Of a stretch of 64,000 bases of DNA, positions 32,727 through 44,260 are shown one piece after another. The stretch covers positions 373,258,949 through 373,322,948 of the forward strand of contig NC_085141.1 of assembly GCF_024139115.2 (NCBI RefSeq). Direction: 5' to 3'. Each line of letters begins with the position of its first letter. Position 1 is the stretch's first letter. Source of the DNA: Armigeres subalbatus. Its lineage: Eukaryota > Arthropoda > Insecta > Diptera > Culicidae. The translations under genes were made by a program, and so were the position numbers. The notes under the pieces are model-generated. The model saw only the letters and a program-made list of their open reading frames with translations, made no database searches and was not told where the DNA came from.

Positions 32727-35395
32727 TTTTTTGAAATCATTCAGAACCTGCTGATTGAAATATTAATTAGAAAATTGTTAATGTTTAAGCAGAGTAACTT
32801 ATTGTGACGTAATCCGAAAGATCGGGATTCTAGTGAACTCTATGCAATTTGTTGATGCCTAATCTGTACTGGGTTCACCCATAAATTTACTCAACATGGC
32901 GTTTCTCGTGCAACTTTAAAATCGTATTAACAATTCCGAACTAGATGTGTAGTGGCGGAGATAAGCAAAGGTTAATTTTGTTTCTTTTTTAAAGTGTTTT
33001 TAAAAGTTCAAAAATTGAATATTTTATCTTCGTCGTAACCGAAAACCCAAAAGAATATGCACAAAGCTTGTAAAATTCTTTTCCTTGGTTCTCGAGATCT
33101 TATTCTATATGCCGAGCTCACTTTTGAAAATCGTAGCTTTTCCTTACCGCCATCTTTGGAGTCATTACAAGTCCGATGATCCTTTTGGGAAATATCAGAA
33201 TATGATAAAACTCCGTCAATTCAATTGTTACCGTATCTGGCGTTAGGTTAGATCTTATATAATGCTAAACAACTACACTACTTTAAACAAATCCTTAAGC
33301 TGTTGGTTTTTTCATCAATTTCTTCCGTGCTTCAATCTTTACTTTTGATGCTCGAATACATTTGTGAATGCAAAAAATACAAACTTTAATCTGAATGGCA
33401 TTCAACAAAGAATCTGCAGCCTGCTCGTGAATTTATGAATGGTTCTGAACGAGAGGTAGCATTCTCGAAGATAGACGGCTTCAAGCCATACAAAAAACAT
33501 ACCTAAGTCAGTTTGGTGAGCTTAATCAGTTGTAAAAATTTATAATTGCAATAACAACAAATGCAAACTGATTGTAAACAATTTGGACCACTTTTTGGAC
33601 GGCTTTTGAAGGTATTTTGGGGATATTTTTGCCTTATAATATAGATTTTATTGAAATTTCTTAATTAAAAACTTCAAATCAAAATTTCTCGAGACTCCTC
33701 CTAGGGATTTTTTTTAAAAATTGGTCCAAAGGTGCAGAATTACCACAGGAATCGAGCCCTGTACTTGGTTTTGATGGACATTTTTATTTTATAATAACGG
33801 TCTACCGGCGCACCGTGGAACATTATGCAACTCAAATGGGTTGCATAAAATCCATTAAAGCACTCATTTGGGTGCTGTGATGGAAAACCAGCATTAGAAC
33901 AATAGTTACCTGACCACATTTAGCTAAATTGGCTTGGGTGAGTTCAAATAGTGTATTCTCTGTGTCACGTAATAAATGAAATAATTTGATGGACATGATA
34001 TCAAATTCTCCAAAGACAGGCCATATGGTCTGTCGAGCACACAATGAAACACGATAACATGAAAACTCTTTGTTTTCTGCAGCAACATGATTTTTAGTAA
34101 GTTGACCATGTTAAGTGAATTAAATTGTACCATTTTGGTACAGATTTATCATATCTAAGCCCATTTTTCGTCATTGCAAAAAATAGCGTTTGCACATCGT
34201 TTTTTTTGCAGTACTCGTAGTATTTATCCCACTTGGCAAACCTCAAGTTGCACAAAGATGATTTTTTCAGGACGAGTGCTAAAAAAATCGAGTTTTGCAA
34301 CGAGTTGCACACGCTATTTTTTGCAATGACGAAAAATGGACTTTAATTTGATAAGTCTGTACCAAAATTGTACAGTCTAATTAAATCCACATGATCATTC
34401 TTGGCAATAAATTATGTTGCTGCGGAGAACAATCAGATTCCATGCTACTGTACATAGTTCGATAAGCCGCAAAATGATAGATTTATTTGCCTTTGGGGAT
34501 TTTCGATGACATGTCAACCAAACTATTTAATTTATTACGGGGCACATTGAATACACTATTTGAGCACTTACCGAAGCTAATTCAGCAAAATGTAGTCATG
34601 AAACTACTGTTTTGATGTTGGTTTTTCATTATAGCACCCAAATGAGTGTTATAATGAATATTATGCAACCCATTTGAGTTGCATAATGTTCATTTAAGCA
34701 CCCATTTCGTTGGTATGGAAAAGTGGGCTGTTTTATCACTCAAAGACGAACTGTAAACCAGATATTATGATCAGTAATTGCAAAATAGTAGTTTGTGCAA
34801 CTAGTTGCCAAAAGATGATTTTTTCAGCACGAGTTGTACGTTTATCAAACGAGGCTTGCCGAGTTGGATAAATACTACTAGTGCTGAAAAAATCGAGCTT
34901 TGCAACGAGTTGCACACTCTATTTTTTGCAATGACGAAAAATGGGCTTTAATGTAATAAATCTGTACCAAAATGGTACAATTGTTTTCATTTCACATGAT
35001 TGATCTTGCCAAAATGTCATACTACTGCAGAAAACAAACATATTCCATGTTATCGTGCCACATTGTATGCTCGACAGATCATGAAGCGATAGATAAACCT
35101 GCTTTTAGAGAATTTGATGTCATGTCTATTAAATTATTTCATTAATTACGTGACACAGAGAATACACTATTTAAACACTCAACCAAGTTAATTGAGCTAC
35201 ATCTAGTCATATAACTATTGTTCTTATGCTTGTTTTACATTATAGCACCCAAATGAGTGCTATAATGGATATTATGCAACCCATTTGAGTTGCATAATGT
35301 TCATTAAAGCATCCATTTCGTTGGTATGGAAAAGTAGGCCGTTTTATCACTCAAAGACGAACTGTAAACCAGATATTATGATCAGGAATTGCAAA

Positions 35396-37569
35396 AAATA
35401 TATTAATAGATCAATTGTGTCTATCGGTAAACGAAATTATGGCCCTTAATAATCATATATTATTAATTGTAACTGTCAACACTTAATGAATTCCTTCTGC
35501 CAACCTTTTTCTCAAATACCAAATGCACGTAGTAAAAATTGACTCAAATTCCGAACATTTTGATTCAAATTCCGAACACTACTAAAATTCAGAATTTCAA
35601 CGTTATCTCATTGTTGAACAATTATATCTCATTCATCTGAACGCTCGCCTAAAAGGTTTATCTAGTTATACCAGAAATCAAAATGTTTGAGAAAAAAATA
35701 CATGTGGTGAGGTTTTGGAATATGAGTCTGTTCAGGATATGAATCAAAACGGTGGTTCTATTTCATTTTTCTCTCATATTTCAATGGAATTAAATTGGAA
35801 AATTTAGCAACATCGGATTCCTGGTTACTTTACTCTATCGTAGAGCTGTTATTTTTGTCGCAAATGAAAAAAAAAAACAACCAACTTTTGAGCTACCCCA
35901 AGCACTCAAAACTCTCATGTCAACATTCGAGTGAAAAATCAGAAATTACATAACTTGGGTCCCTAATGTACTTCCAACTAATTGCCTGTCCGTTTCGTGG
36001 TAATTGGGCCGAAACTTCTTACGTAAGCGTACCTACCGGTGTGTCCCTGGGGAAATATTCTCTGTTCCATTAAATGGGTCGGCGCACTGCTTCCGCTCTA
36101 AAACGCACGATGATCACCGACGAGGACGAGGAGACATCCATAATTCATGCCGATTTTTCTTCCGCTTCCTGAGCCATTTTCGCCCGCCTTTGTGCCAAAC
36201 TGAAAAGCTTAATTGTGCCCATATGATTTATGGACGACAACTTTTGGGCATATGTAAATCATTGCTCTGTCGGATGTTCGGATTGTGAGAGCATTTTTGT
36301 CATCGTTGGGATAACGATTGATAATAACTCATCTGTGGTGGTACTGAAGGTTTGTTTGGTCGGTTTGAACACGGCTGTTGCACCGCTATTAACAAGTTGT
36401 GAAATGGAAGCGCATGGTTGTTTGCTCAAAGCGCTTTGAATCCGATGTCTTCAAGAAGAAATTTATACCGCATTCATAGGTAGAAGGGGGGGGGGGTACT
36501 TCTCGACACAATTTATTGGACTAAATTGATTTTTAAAACTGAAACATTATAAACTTAATCAAATTTATAAATGAATCAGATTTTTGTATTTAATTACAAA
36601 ACACGGTTACATATGAATTTGGATGCTATCCTCATCAACATTTCCGCTTAATGGTGCTCAATCGTCATAATCTGTGTGATAATCAGCTGAAACGAGAGAT
36701 TTATTATCACCAACAGTACTCAACCCCTGAAACCAATGCGAGTCACTAATATATCGAGGACATTTACATGGAAACAGTTCCGGAAACCACTAACGATTAC
36801 TGCTACTTTAGTACAGTCTGGCGAACCGACAAACATTTGTTTGTTTGAAAAATTTATATATAAACATGAGCGTAATCTTTGTTAAACGTTTTTACTTCCT
36901 TCTAATGTGACTGACATGCAAACATTTTTTCACGTTTATTGCGAAGCAGATTTAATAATAATACTTTCCTAAATTCACAACCGCTATGCTCGATTGGATA
37001 ACACTGATTGACAATTCGTTTTAATCCCATCAATCCATCCGCCATACTACACATCATGGTCAATGTTCTAACGATGCGTTTTCGAAACCTAGTATCCAGA
37101 TGCGTTACCACATCATCAAGGTAAATAAATTAGTGATAAAAGCGAGGAAGGACACCCGCCCCACCCACTTGGGTCGATGATAGACCAGTGGGAAATGTTG
37201 CAATACACATCCTGCCGGGAGGGAAAACAGGGATATTGATACATAAATCCGGTTCTCCGATTTTGGCGAGCCGGTATTGTGTCACAAAGCTGATCCGGAT
37301 CCCACCGGAGCTCGCAGGTGCGCGGTAAACAGTCGGGCAATCGAAGCTGCGTAATTATTGAGAGAAATTAATTATCGTCATAAATACGCGTAGATAACGA
37401 TCGTATTTCACGTCATTTTGCTAATTGGTTCCACGGGGACTGGCGAATGATTATTGAATATATAAGTTTGTTGGTTATGCATCATTTCTAAATTGCATAA
37501 CGTTGTAGAAGAGGGTTTATTTTACACATGAAGAACTATAGTTTTCTAGCAAATTTATTTCATATGAAA
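35396..37569. other. Unrecognised sequence
   Basis: A 20-bp motif around CAAATTCCGAACA occurs twice near 35545-35580, and an 11-base G run lies at 36486. Otherwise nothing is supported. Moderate-GC stretches at 36000-36440 and 37120-37330 carry ORFs without domains. Confidence 0.45.
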
Positions 37570-38720
37570 TGCAATTTTTTTACAATCATTTTAAAGAAAT
37601 TTCTGGAGTAATCCTTGTAAAGATTTAAAAAGAAATTCCCGGGGAAATCTTCCAGGAAATCTGAATGAATTTCTGAAGAAAATTTCGTGAAGATTTCCAA
37701 CGAAATTTTTAGGCTATTCTCGAAAGAAATTCCTGAAGAAGCTTTAAAGGAATTTCCGGAGAAATAGCAAAAACATTTTCCGGAGTAATTCTTAAAGGAA
37801 TCCCTGAGTAATATTCCGGAATACTTACTTAAAAGAGTTTGTTGTTCATGGAAAATTTTGTTTTTGTTTTTTATTGCTTTTTATTGATTATTTAGAGTAA
37901 TTTTTTTTATGAAAAAAAAATCATTTATTTTATGCAAAATTTCGTGATTGTTTCCTGCTAATATTTTATTTTTGTAAATTTTGTGTTTTTTCATTGTTGA
38001 AATTTCATATTTGTTTGTTGCTTATACCCTGATTTCTTTATTGGCAATTTCCTATTTTTTTTGGTAAATAATTAATTCTTTATGGAAATTTTATTTAGCT
38101 GTTTATCGGTGGAATATATTAAAAGCTTCTAATATCTTGGTAATCAGACAACGATACAGAGAAAGCGAAGAAGGCAACATGAAGAAAATAATCAAAAATA
38201 ACGTCAGTCATAAAAACAAACTAACAGTGGACCTCAAATATATTAAACAAAAACCAAAATTCCTCCAAGAATTCACTTAATTTAGAAATTCGCTCAGTTT
38301 TTTGCAAATCTCCCAGAAATACCTCGCGAATCTCCTTCACGAACTCCTTAAGAAATTAATTCAGAAATTCTTTTAAAAATTTCTTTAGAAATCGCATTCT
38401 AATAAATGTGTTAGGATGCTTAAAGATGTATGGGAAAATGCTCAGTTTTATTGCTTTTTATATTTTTAATGGAAATGTTCTTATTTTTTATTGCTCTTTA
38501 TTGATTATTTTGTAAACTTTGCAATTGCTAATATTAATTTAATTAAGGAAATTTGTATTTCTTTTTATGATACATTTTGATTTCTTTATAAAAAAAATCT
38601 TCTATTATTGCAGTTTTTGCTTTTAAAAGTACTAATTTATTTTTGTTTCGTGGAAAATTCTTAATTGTTCATGGATATTTTGCATTATTTGGGAAATTTT
38701 ATATTCATTAAGTCGAACGC
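37570..38720. repeat. Degenerate repeat: AATTTCTGAAGAAAT-type and TTTTATTGCTTTTTA-type units
   Basis: From 37590 to 37830 and 38260 to 38400, GAAATTCCTGAAGAA-like words recur every 20-30 bp, resembling the array at 28060. Between and after them TTTTATTGCTTTTTATTGAT-like words recur at 37860-38060 and 38445-38720. Low-complexity, non-coding. Confidence 0.55.
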
Positions 38721-38739
38721 CATTTGACGCCATGTTTCC

Positions 38740-41435
38740 TCATTAAGTGTGTGGAGTGAGAAGTGAGATGTTCGAGGTGAGAAGTGATCAGTGAGCAGTG
38801 AAAAATAGAAGTGAAAAGTGAGTAGTGAGAAGTGAGTAGTAGGATTCAAGAAACGAGATGTTCGAAGTAAGTAGTAGGTACAGAAATATAAAAAGTGTGT
38901 AGTGGAAACTAATACAGGAGAAATGGTAAGATAGTTAAATGAGGATTAGCTAGTGTGAAGTAATCGGTAAGGAGTGAAATGATGAGAATGAAGATGAGAA
39001 TGAAGAATAAACGAAGAAGGAAGAATGAATATGAAACATAAAAGAAAAAAGAAGGAAAAAGGAAGAAGAAACAAATTAGGCGGAAGAATATAGAAGGAAG
39101 ATAGAAAAGGATTAAACAATGAGAAGGAAGAACGAAGATGGAAGAAAGAAGAAGGAAGAAGGAAGAAGTGGGAAGCAGGAGAAAAAAGAATAAGGAATAA
39201 GAAAAATGAAGAGAAAGGAAAAGGAAGAAGAAAGAAGAGAAATGAAAGAAGAAAGAAAGAGAGCAAGCAGGAAAAAAACAAGAAAGAAGAAGGAGGCATG
39301 GATAGGATTAAAGGAAGAAGGATGCATGAAAAAGGTCAAAGGACGAAGGAAGGAAACAGAGAAACAAGGAGGAGAGAAGAAAAAGGAGAGATTAAGAAGG
39401 AAGGAAGAAAAAAGAAGAAGGTATGAAGGAGCAAGAACAGAGATGAAGAAAAAAGGAAAAAGAAATAAAGAAAATGGCAGAAGGAAGAAGGAGCATGCAA
39501 GAAGGAAACAGGATGAAGGAAGACGGGGAGGATAGGATGAAAAAACAAAGAAGAAGGAAAAAGGAAACATGAAGCAGGAGGAGGGAAAATTGAAGATTCT
39601 CCCTTCGTAAGGCCTTAGGACAAAAGCCATTTGGCCAAAGGTCGTTAGGCCGAATGGCCATTAGGTCGAACGATCATTAGGCCGAATGAGCAGAAAGAAG
39701 CAAAAAAGTGATAAATGAAAGTTATTCCTTCACCTTGGCACTTCGTCCTTCTTCTATATTTCTTCTTCCTTCTTCTTTATTTCTTCTTCCTTCTTCCTTT
39801 TTTTCTTCTTCGCTCTTCCACCTTTCTTCTTCCTTCCTCTTTGTTACTTCTTTCTCCTCCTTCCTTCCTTCTTTCTTCTTCTTTTTCCTTTCTTCCTCCT
39901 TCCTCTCTTTTTATCTTCTTCCTTTTCCTTTTCCTTTCCTTTTCTTTCTCTTCTCTCTCCGCGGTGAGAAACTTGATTGGTAGATAAAAAAACACATAAA
40001 TAAAGCTAAAAAAATCTCCTACCTCCTTCCTTCTTTCTTCTCCCTTTTTTTTTCTTTCTTACTGCTTCTTTCTTTCTTCTTACTTCTTCCTTCTCAATTC
40101 ATCATTCTTTATCCCTCCTTTTATATTCTTCGTTTTCCCTTATTCCTTTTTCTTTCTTCGCTTTTTTTTCTTCTTTCTTTTTCCTCTTCCCTTGTCTATT
40201 TATTTCTTCCTTCTTCCTTCTTCCTCCTGCCTTCTCTCTTATTCTTTCAACCTTCTTCATTCTTCCTTCTTCCTCCTGCCTTCTCTCTTATTCTTTCAAC
40301 CTTCTTCATTCTTCCTTCTTCCTCCTTCCTTTTTCCTTCTTCTTTCTTCCTTCTTCCTTCTTTTTTCCTTCTTCCTTCATTTATCCTTTTACTTTCTCCT
40401 TCCTTCTTTATTCTTCTCTCTTCTTCTTCCTTAATTCGTCTTCCCTTTTTCGTTTTCCTTCATTCTTCTATATTTTCCTCTCTTACTTCTTCCTTTTTCT
40501 TCTTCTTCCTACCATCGTCTCTCTTCTTTCTTCTTTCTTTCTCTTCCCTTCTTCCTTCTTTATTATTCCATATACTCTCTTCCTACTCACTTATTTCGTC
40601 TTCTTTCCTCCTTTTTCTTTATTACTTCTTTCTCCTTTTTCTTTCCTTCTTTCTTCTTCCTTCTCCTTTTTTCTCCTTCCTCTCCCTTTTTTCTTCTTCC
40701 TTTTCCTTTTCCTTCTACTTCTTCCTCACTACCACTTTTTCCTCACTTTTAACTCCTAACTTCTCAGTCCCCATTTCTCATTCGGCCTTATCACCGTTCA
40801 CCCTAATGGCCTTCGGCCTTATGACCTTCTGTCTAATGACCTAGCATCTGATAAAAAATAGAAGAAGGAAAACGAAAATAGAAAGAAAGAAGAAGAGAGA
40901 TCGAAGAAGGAAGTAGGAGAAAGAAAAACGAAGAAAGAACGAAGAAGGAAAATGTGAGTAGAAAGAAGGAATGAAAAAGACGGAAGAAGGAAGAAGTAAT
41001 AAGAAAGAAGGAAGAAAGAAGAAAGAAGAAGAAAAAGTAAAAGATAAAAGGAGGGAAAAGTGGGAAAATAGAAGAATGAAGCAGGAAGAAGAAATAAGAA
41101 AGGAGAAAAAAGAAGGAGGAAAAAAACAATAAAAGAATAAAGAAAAAAGAAGAATGAAGAACAGAACAAAAGAGAAGAATGAACTTCTTGTTTCTCAACT
41201 CTCAGTTTCAGATCCCAGTTCATAGTTCTTGGCTCTCAGTTCTTAGTTCTCTGTCTTCAGTTCTTAGTTCTCTGTCTTCAGTTCTTAGTTCTCTGTCTTC
41301 AGTTCTCAGTAATCATTTTTCACTTCTCAGATCTCAATTTTCAGTTCCCTGGTTTCAGTTCTCAATTGTTAGCTCTCAGTTCACAATTCTCGATTCTCAG
41401 TTCTCAGTTATCAGTTTTCAATTCCCAGCAGGGTT
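38740..41435. repeat. Strand-switching polypurine/polypyrimidine and short tandem blocks
   Basis: Blocks in order: GTGAGAAGTGAG repeats (38740-38960); a purine-rich GAAGGAAGAA tract (39000-39600); a GGCCATTAGG-type motif cluster (39606-39690); a pyrimidine-rich CTTCTTCCTT tract (39740-40760); the GGCC motif cluster again in the other orientation (40780-40850); a purine tract (40860-41175); and TTCTCAGTTCT repeats including three exact 21-bp copies of CAGTTCTTAGTTCTCTGTCT plus T (41239-41300). Many ORFs here are made only of K/E/R or F/L/S and are not genes. Confidence 0.9.
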
Positions 41436-41867
41436 GTAAATTTTCGGCAGCACTGGATGAAGGTGATGTTTTTTTATATCATGTTTTTATTTTCTTCCTG
41501 CTTTGAAACCAACCTCACATTCCCGGAGAGGCAGAAAAGTAAACAACAGAACTCACATCACCCACTGCGCCGCGAAGATGAAATTTACCACAGCAAAATG
41601 TACACATTCACCCAGCTAATTGAAAAAAATTCACCACGCGTTTAAATGGGCCACTCACAGTCATACGGGAAGACGCGAACTGAGCAGCTTTTCAGAGCGA
41701 CTTGTGAGTGGCTGAATGCGAAATTAAATGGTCGGTGTCGGAAATGATTTTTCGGCTGCACCCAGTCGCACTCACCACGACGGCGATGAAGGCGACTGCA
41801 GATTATACTGAGATCCATGTTTTTCACTGCATTGACTGTGAAATATTTCTACCCTGATTCCTAGTAC

Positions 41868-44018
41868 AGGTTTACCTCGATTATATGGACCCTCGATTAT
41901 ATGGACCCTCGATTATATGGACTTCGATTATATGGACTTTTTACCTCGATTATATGGACATTTTTTTTCGCTCATTTTTTTTGTGTTTTGGGGTTTTAAA
42001 AAGATGTTGAATATTGTAAGTCATATTTTACATTGATTCTATATTTATTATGGTACATTGGGGCAAATAAAGGCCCGTAAGGCATGTTGTGATGTTATAT
42101 ATGGAGATGCACTCTGAGTCATATGTTCGATTGACTTGATTGATTTACCATTTTCGCGTTGGAAAATTTCATTGTATATAATGATAAATATACAATTCTT
42201 TAATCTGCAACAGCCACGGCCACGTCCTTACAAATAGGTGGTGAAAAATAATGCGTATTTTTGGTGATCTCTGCCATACGAAAACGTGAAGTGAATTGTC
42301 AGACTGACAGTATGCGGAGCAAGTGATAAGATGAGATTTTCATATTTAGCTGTTAGATCTTTTGATTCCAACTTTTTATGCTTTTGGTGCATGGAATTAA
42401 GTATAGAAGGACGGATGATGCATTAACATTTAGCAAACCGGACCCACTGAGACTGATTTTAGGTATATCCATGAAACTGGAAGAGTTTATTTCAATATGT
42501 GATACATAAAGCTCTAAATGGTTTTCAATCCGGGCAGTATTTCTTCTGTACGAACTTGATAATTATTTGAATGTAAAAAACTGAAAACTCTTCGAGCAGT
42601 CTTTATGTTTAAATAAATGTTGTCGAATATCCTGGATTATACTGACGCTCAACGGTAGGAAAATCTTTAGAATGTTCTTGTTAGAAGTTCTTAAATCAAT
42701 TGCTGCTAAACCGTTCAGCAAAGCGTGATCCTGAAACGCTCATGCAAACTCGTTCATCCTGTGTAATGTGAGCGATGTGTTTTTCGTTAGTGTTGTACAA
42801 AATACAGCAGCGCGCGGTGGTGAAATTTTGAATGCAATCTCAAGTTTTGTCCGGATTTTTTATGAGGGCCTGCCACTGTGCGTCGTTTTGAATTTTAAAA
42901 CCCGTTGCAAAATACAGCACTGCTTTAATATACGAACATAGTCCAAAATAGCCATAACAATTTATCCTTTAATATTCCACTTAGCAGGAGTAGGTGCAAT
43001 GTGCAATTGACCTTTCCCGTCAACAATTTTTATCCGCTCAACCGATTCTTCAATTTTTTGAGGACAACTTTCTCAAAGAACCCATACTTGTTGAAGCCAC
43101 ACTTTTTGCCGAATAGTGCTGGTTTCCAAGCTTGACCTAACATTCGCCCGATTTTGAATTAAAATAAGGCCAATTCTAATTCTTCAAACGTGCCGCACTC
43201 TACCGATTTTTTTTTATTCTAAAATATGAAATCTGTGAAAAAGTTGAACTTAAATAAGTCAAAGAATTGACTGAGACAATAAAACGAGATACATTTTTTG
43301 GCTGGAAATGTCAATTGGTTCTTGTAAAAATGACACTGATACGTGGATAGAGCCCCTTATTTAAATTGATTTAAATTCTTTTTAAGAATATCAATCAAAC
43401 GCAACTTGTTGCAAGAAGATCTTTTAAAGATAAGTGTCAGAAAAGTGAGACTGTTTCTACGCGATTTTTGCATAAACAAATGCATTTTGGCCATATCTTC
43501 TGAGCCCATAGTCCAATCCGGCCAATTTTCATAAGGAGACTATAGGAAAAAACTTTACATCGGTTTCAATTTGCTGCGATCAAATCAAAAGAGGACAAGT
43601 GTCAGTCCTTCTATATAAAGTCAGTTTTTGAATCTAACATATACCTTTCTCGACCACTCAGTGTTTGCTTTGTTGCTGAAACAGGAAGGCACTGTAGTTA
43701 GAATTCGTGAATAAGTATATTAGTGTGCTCATATTGAGCTGGGCGAAGTCTTCATTACTAATGTAATCTTAGAAACAAGCGGCTGGAAAAAAGGTTACGT
43801 TCTTATAGAAAATCATAATCTACTGAGTTATCATAAAATGAGCCCAAACATGCGGATTAGACTGTAAGGCAATATATGGATATTTTCTTTCAACTTTAAG
43901 ACTTATTTCATCGTGTAAGACAAATTTCGAGAAAAAAAATATTGCTTCGATTATACGGAAAATTCGATTATATGGACTTTTTTGCATCGAAAAAGTCCAT
44001 ATAATCGAGGTATACCTG
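41868..44018. mobile_element. 2,151-bp pogo/Tigger-like element with subterminal repeats
   Basis: It is flanked by TA on both sides (41866-41867, 44019-44020). Ends are CAGGTTTACCTCGATTATAT on the left and CAGGTATACCTCGATTATAT (reverse complement of the right), strikingly like the CAGGCATACCTCG ends of Tigger elements. The word CTCGATTATATGGAC is repeated about five times in tandem next to the left end (41876-41963) and three times near the right end (43945-44010, one inverted). No transposase ORF of useful length is present, so the copy is non-autonomous or decayed. The interior (42000-43940) shows no recognisable protein. Confidence 0.85.
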
Positions 44019-44034
44019 TATTCAATTTTCAATT

Positions 44035-44260
44035 TAGTTCTCATTCCTCAGTTCTCAGTTCTAAGTCCTTAGTTCTCAGTTCTCAGTTCTAAGTTCGCTT
44101 TTCATTTTTTATTTCTCACTTCTCATTTGTCGCTTCTCACTTCCCACTTTTCAATTCTCACTTCTCACTCCTCACTTTTCAATCCTCACCTCTCACTAGT
44201 CACTTCTTATCACCCATTTCATACTTCTCACTCTTCACTACTCGTAATCTGAGGTAAATT
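44035..44260. repeat. CTCAGTTCT/CACTTCTCA simple repeat
   Basis: TTCTCAGTTCTCAG-type words pass into CTCACTTCTCAC-type words. The second type is the reverse complement of the GTGAGAAGTGAG block at 38740, and the first matches 41183-41435, so related simple repeats lie on both sides of the pogo-like element. Confidence 0.75.

Larger units (their letters stand above)
31811..33817. mobile_element. 2,007-bp Transib-like DNA transposon, decayed
   Basis: The ends are CACGGTGCCCCGGTAGACCG on the left and CACGGTGCGCCGGTAGACCG (reverse complement of the right). They start inverted repeats of about 175 bp, reaching 31985 and 33640. GAACA flanks both sides (31806-31810 and 33818-33822). The interrupted repeat reads continuously once the element and one GAACA are removed. 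Ends of the form CACNRTG with 5-bp duplications are characteristic of Transib, the relatives of RAG1. No intact transposase remains. Each arm contains GGCTCGATTCC, close to a pol III B box, perhaps by chance. Confidence 0.82.
31240..35395. repeat. Four copies of a ~500-bp repeat in palindromic and direct arrangement
   Basis: Shared landmarks are GACGAAAAATGG, CATTATAGCACCCAAATGAG, GGTATGGAAAAGT and TATTATGATCA. Copy 1 is 31240-31705 (plus sense). Copy 2 is its mirror image, 31705-31810 continuing at 33818-34325. Copies 3 (34289-34790) and 4 (34894-35393) are plus sense, about 600 bp apart. At 31640-31770 the first two copies meet in a hairpin with nearly perfect ~65-bp arms. Copy 2 is split by the Transib-like element. 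No coding capacity is visible. Confidence 0.88.

Noticed and set aside
31855..33765. B-box-like GGCTCGATTCC in both arms of the Transib-like element as pol III promoters
   Set aside because: No A box at the proper distance; the duplication is explained by the inverted arms.
38946..41223. Many ORFs rich in F/L/S or K/E/R, resembling membrane or coiled-coil proteins
   Set aside because: Pure products of polypyrimidine or polypurine tracts read on either strand.
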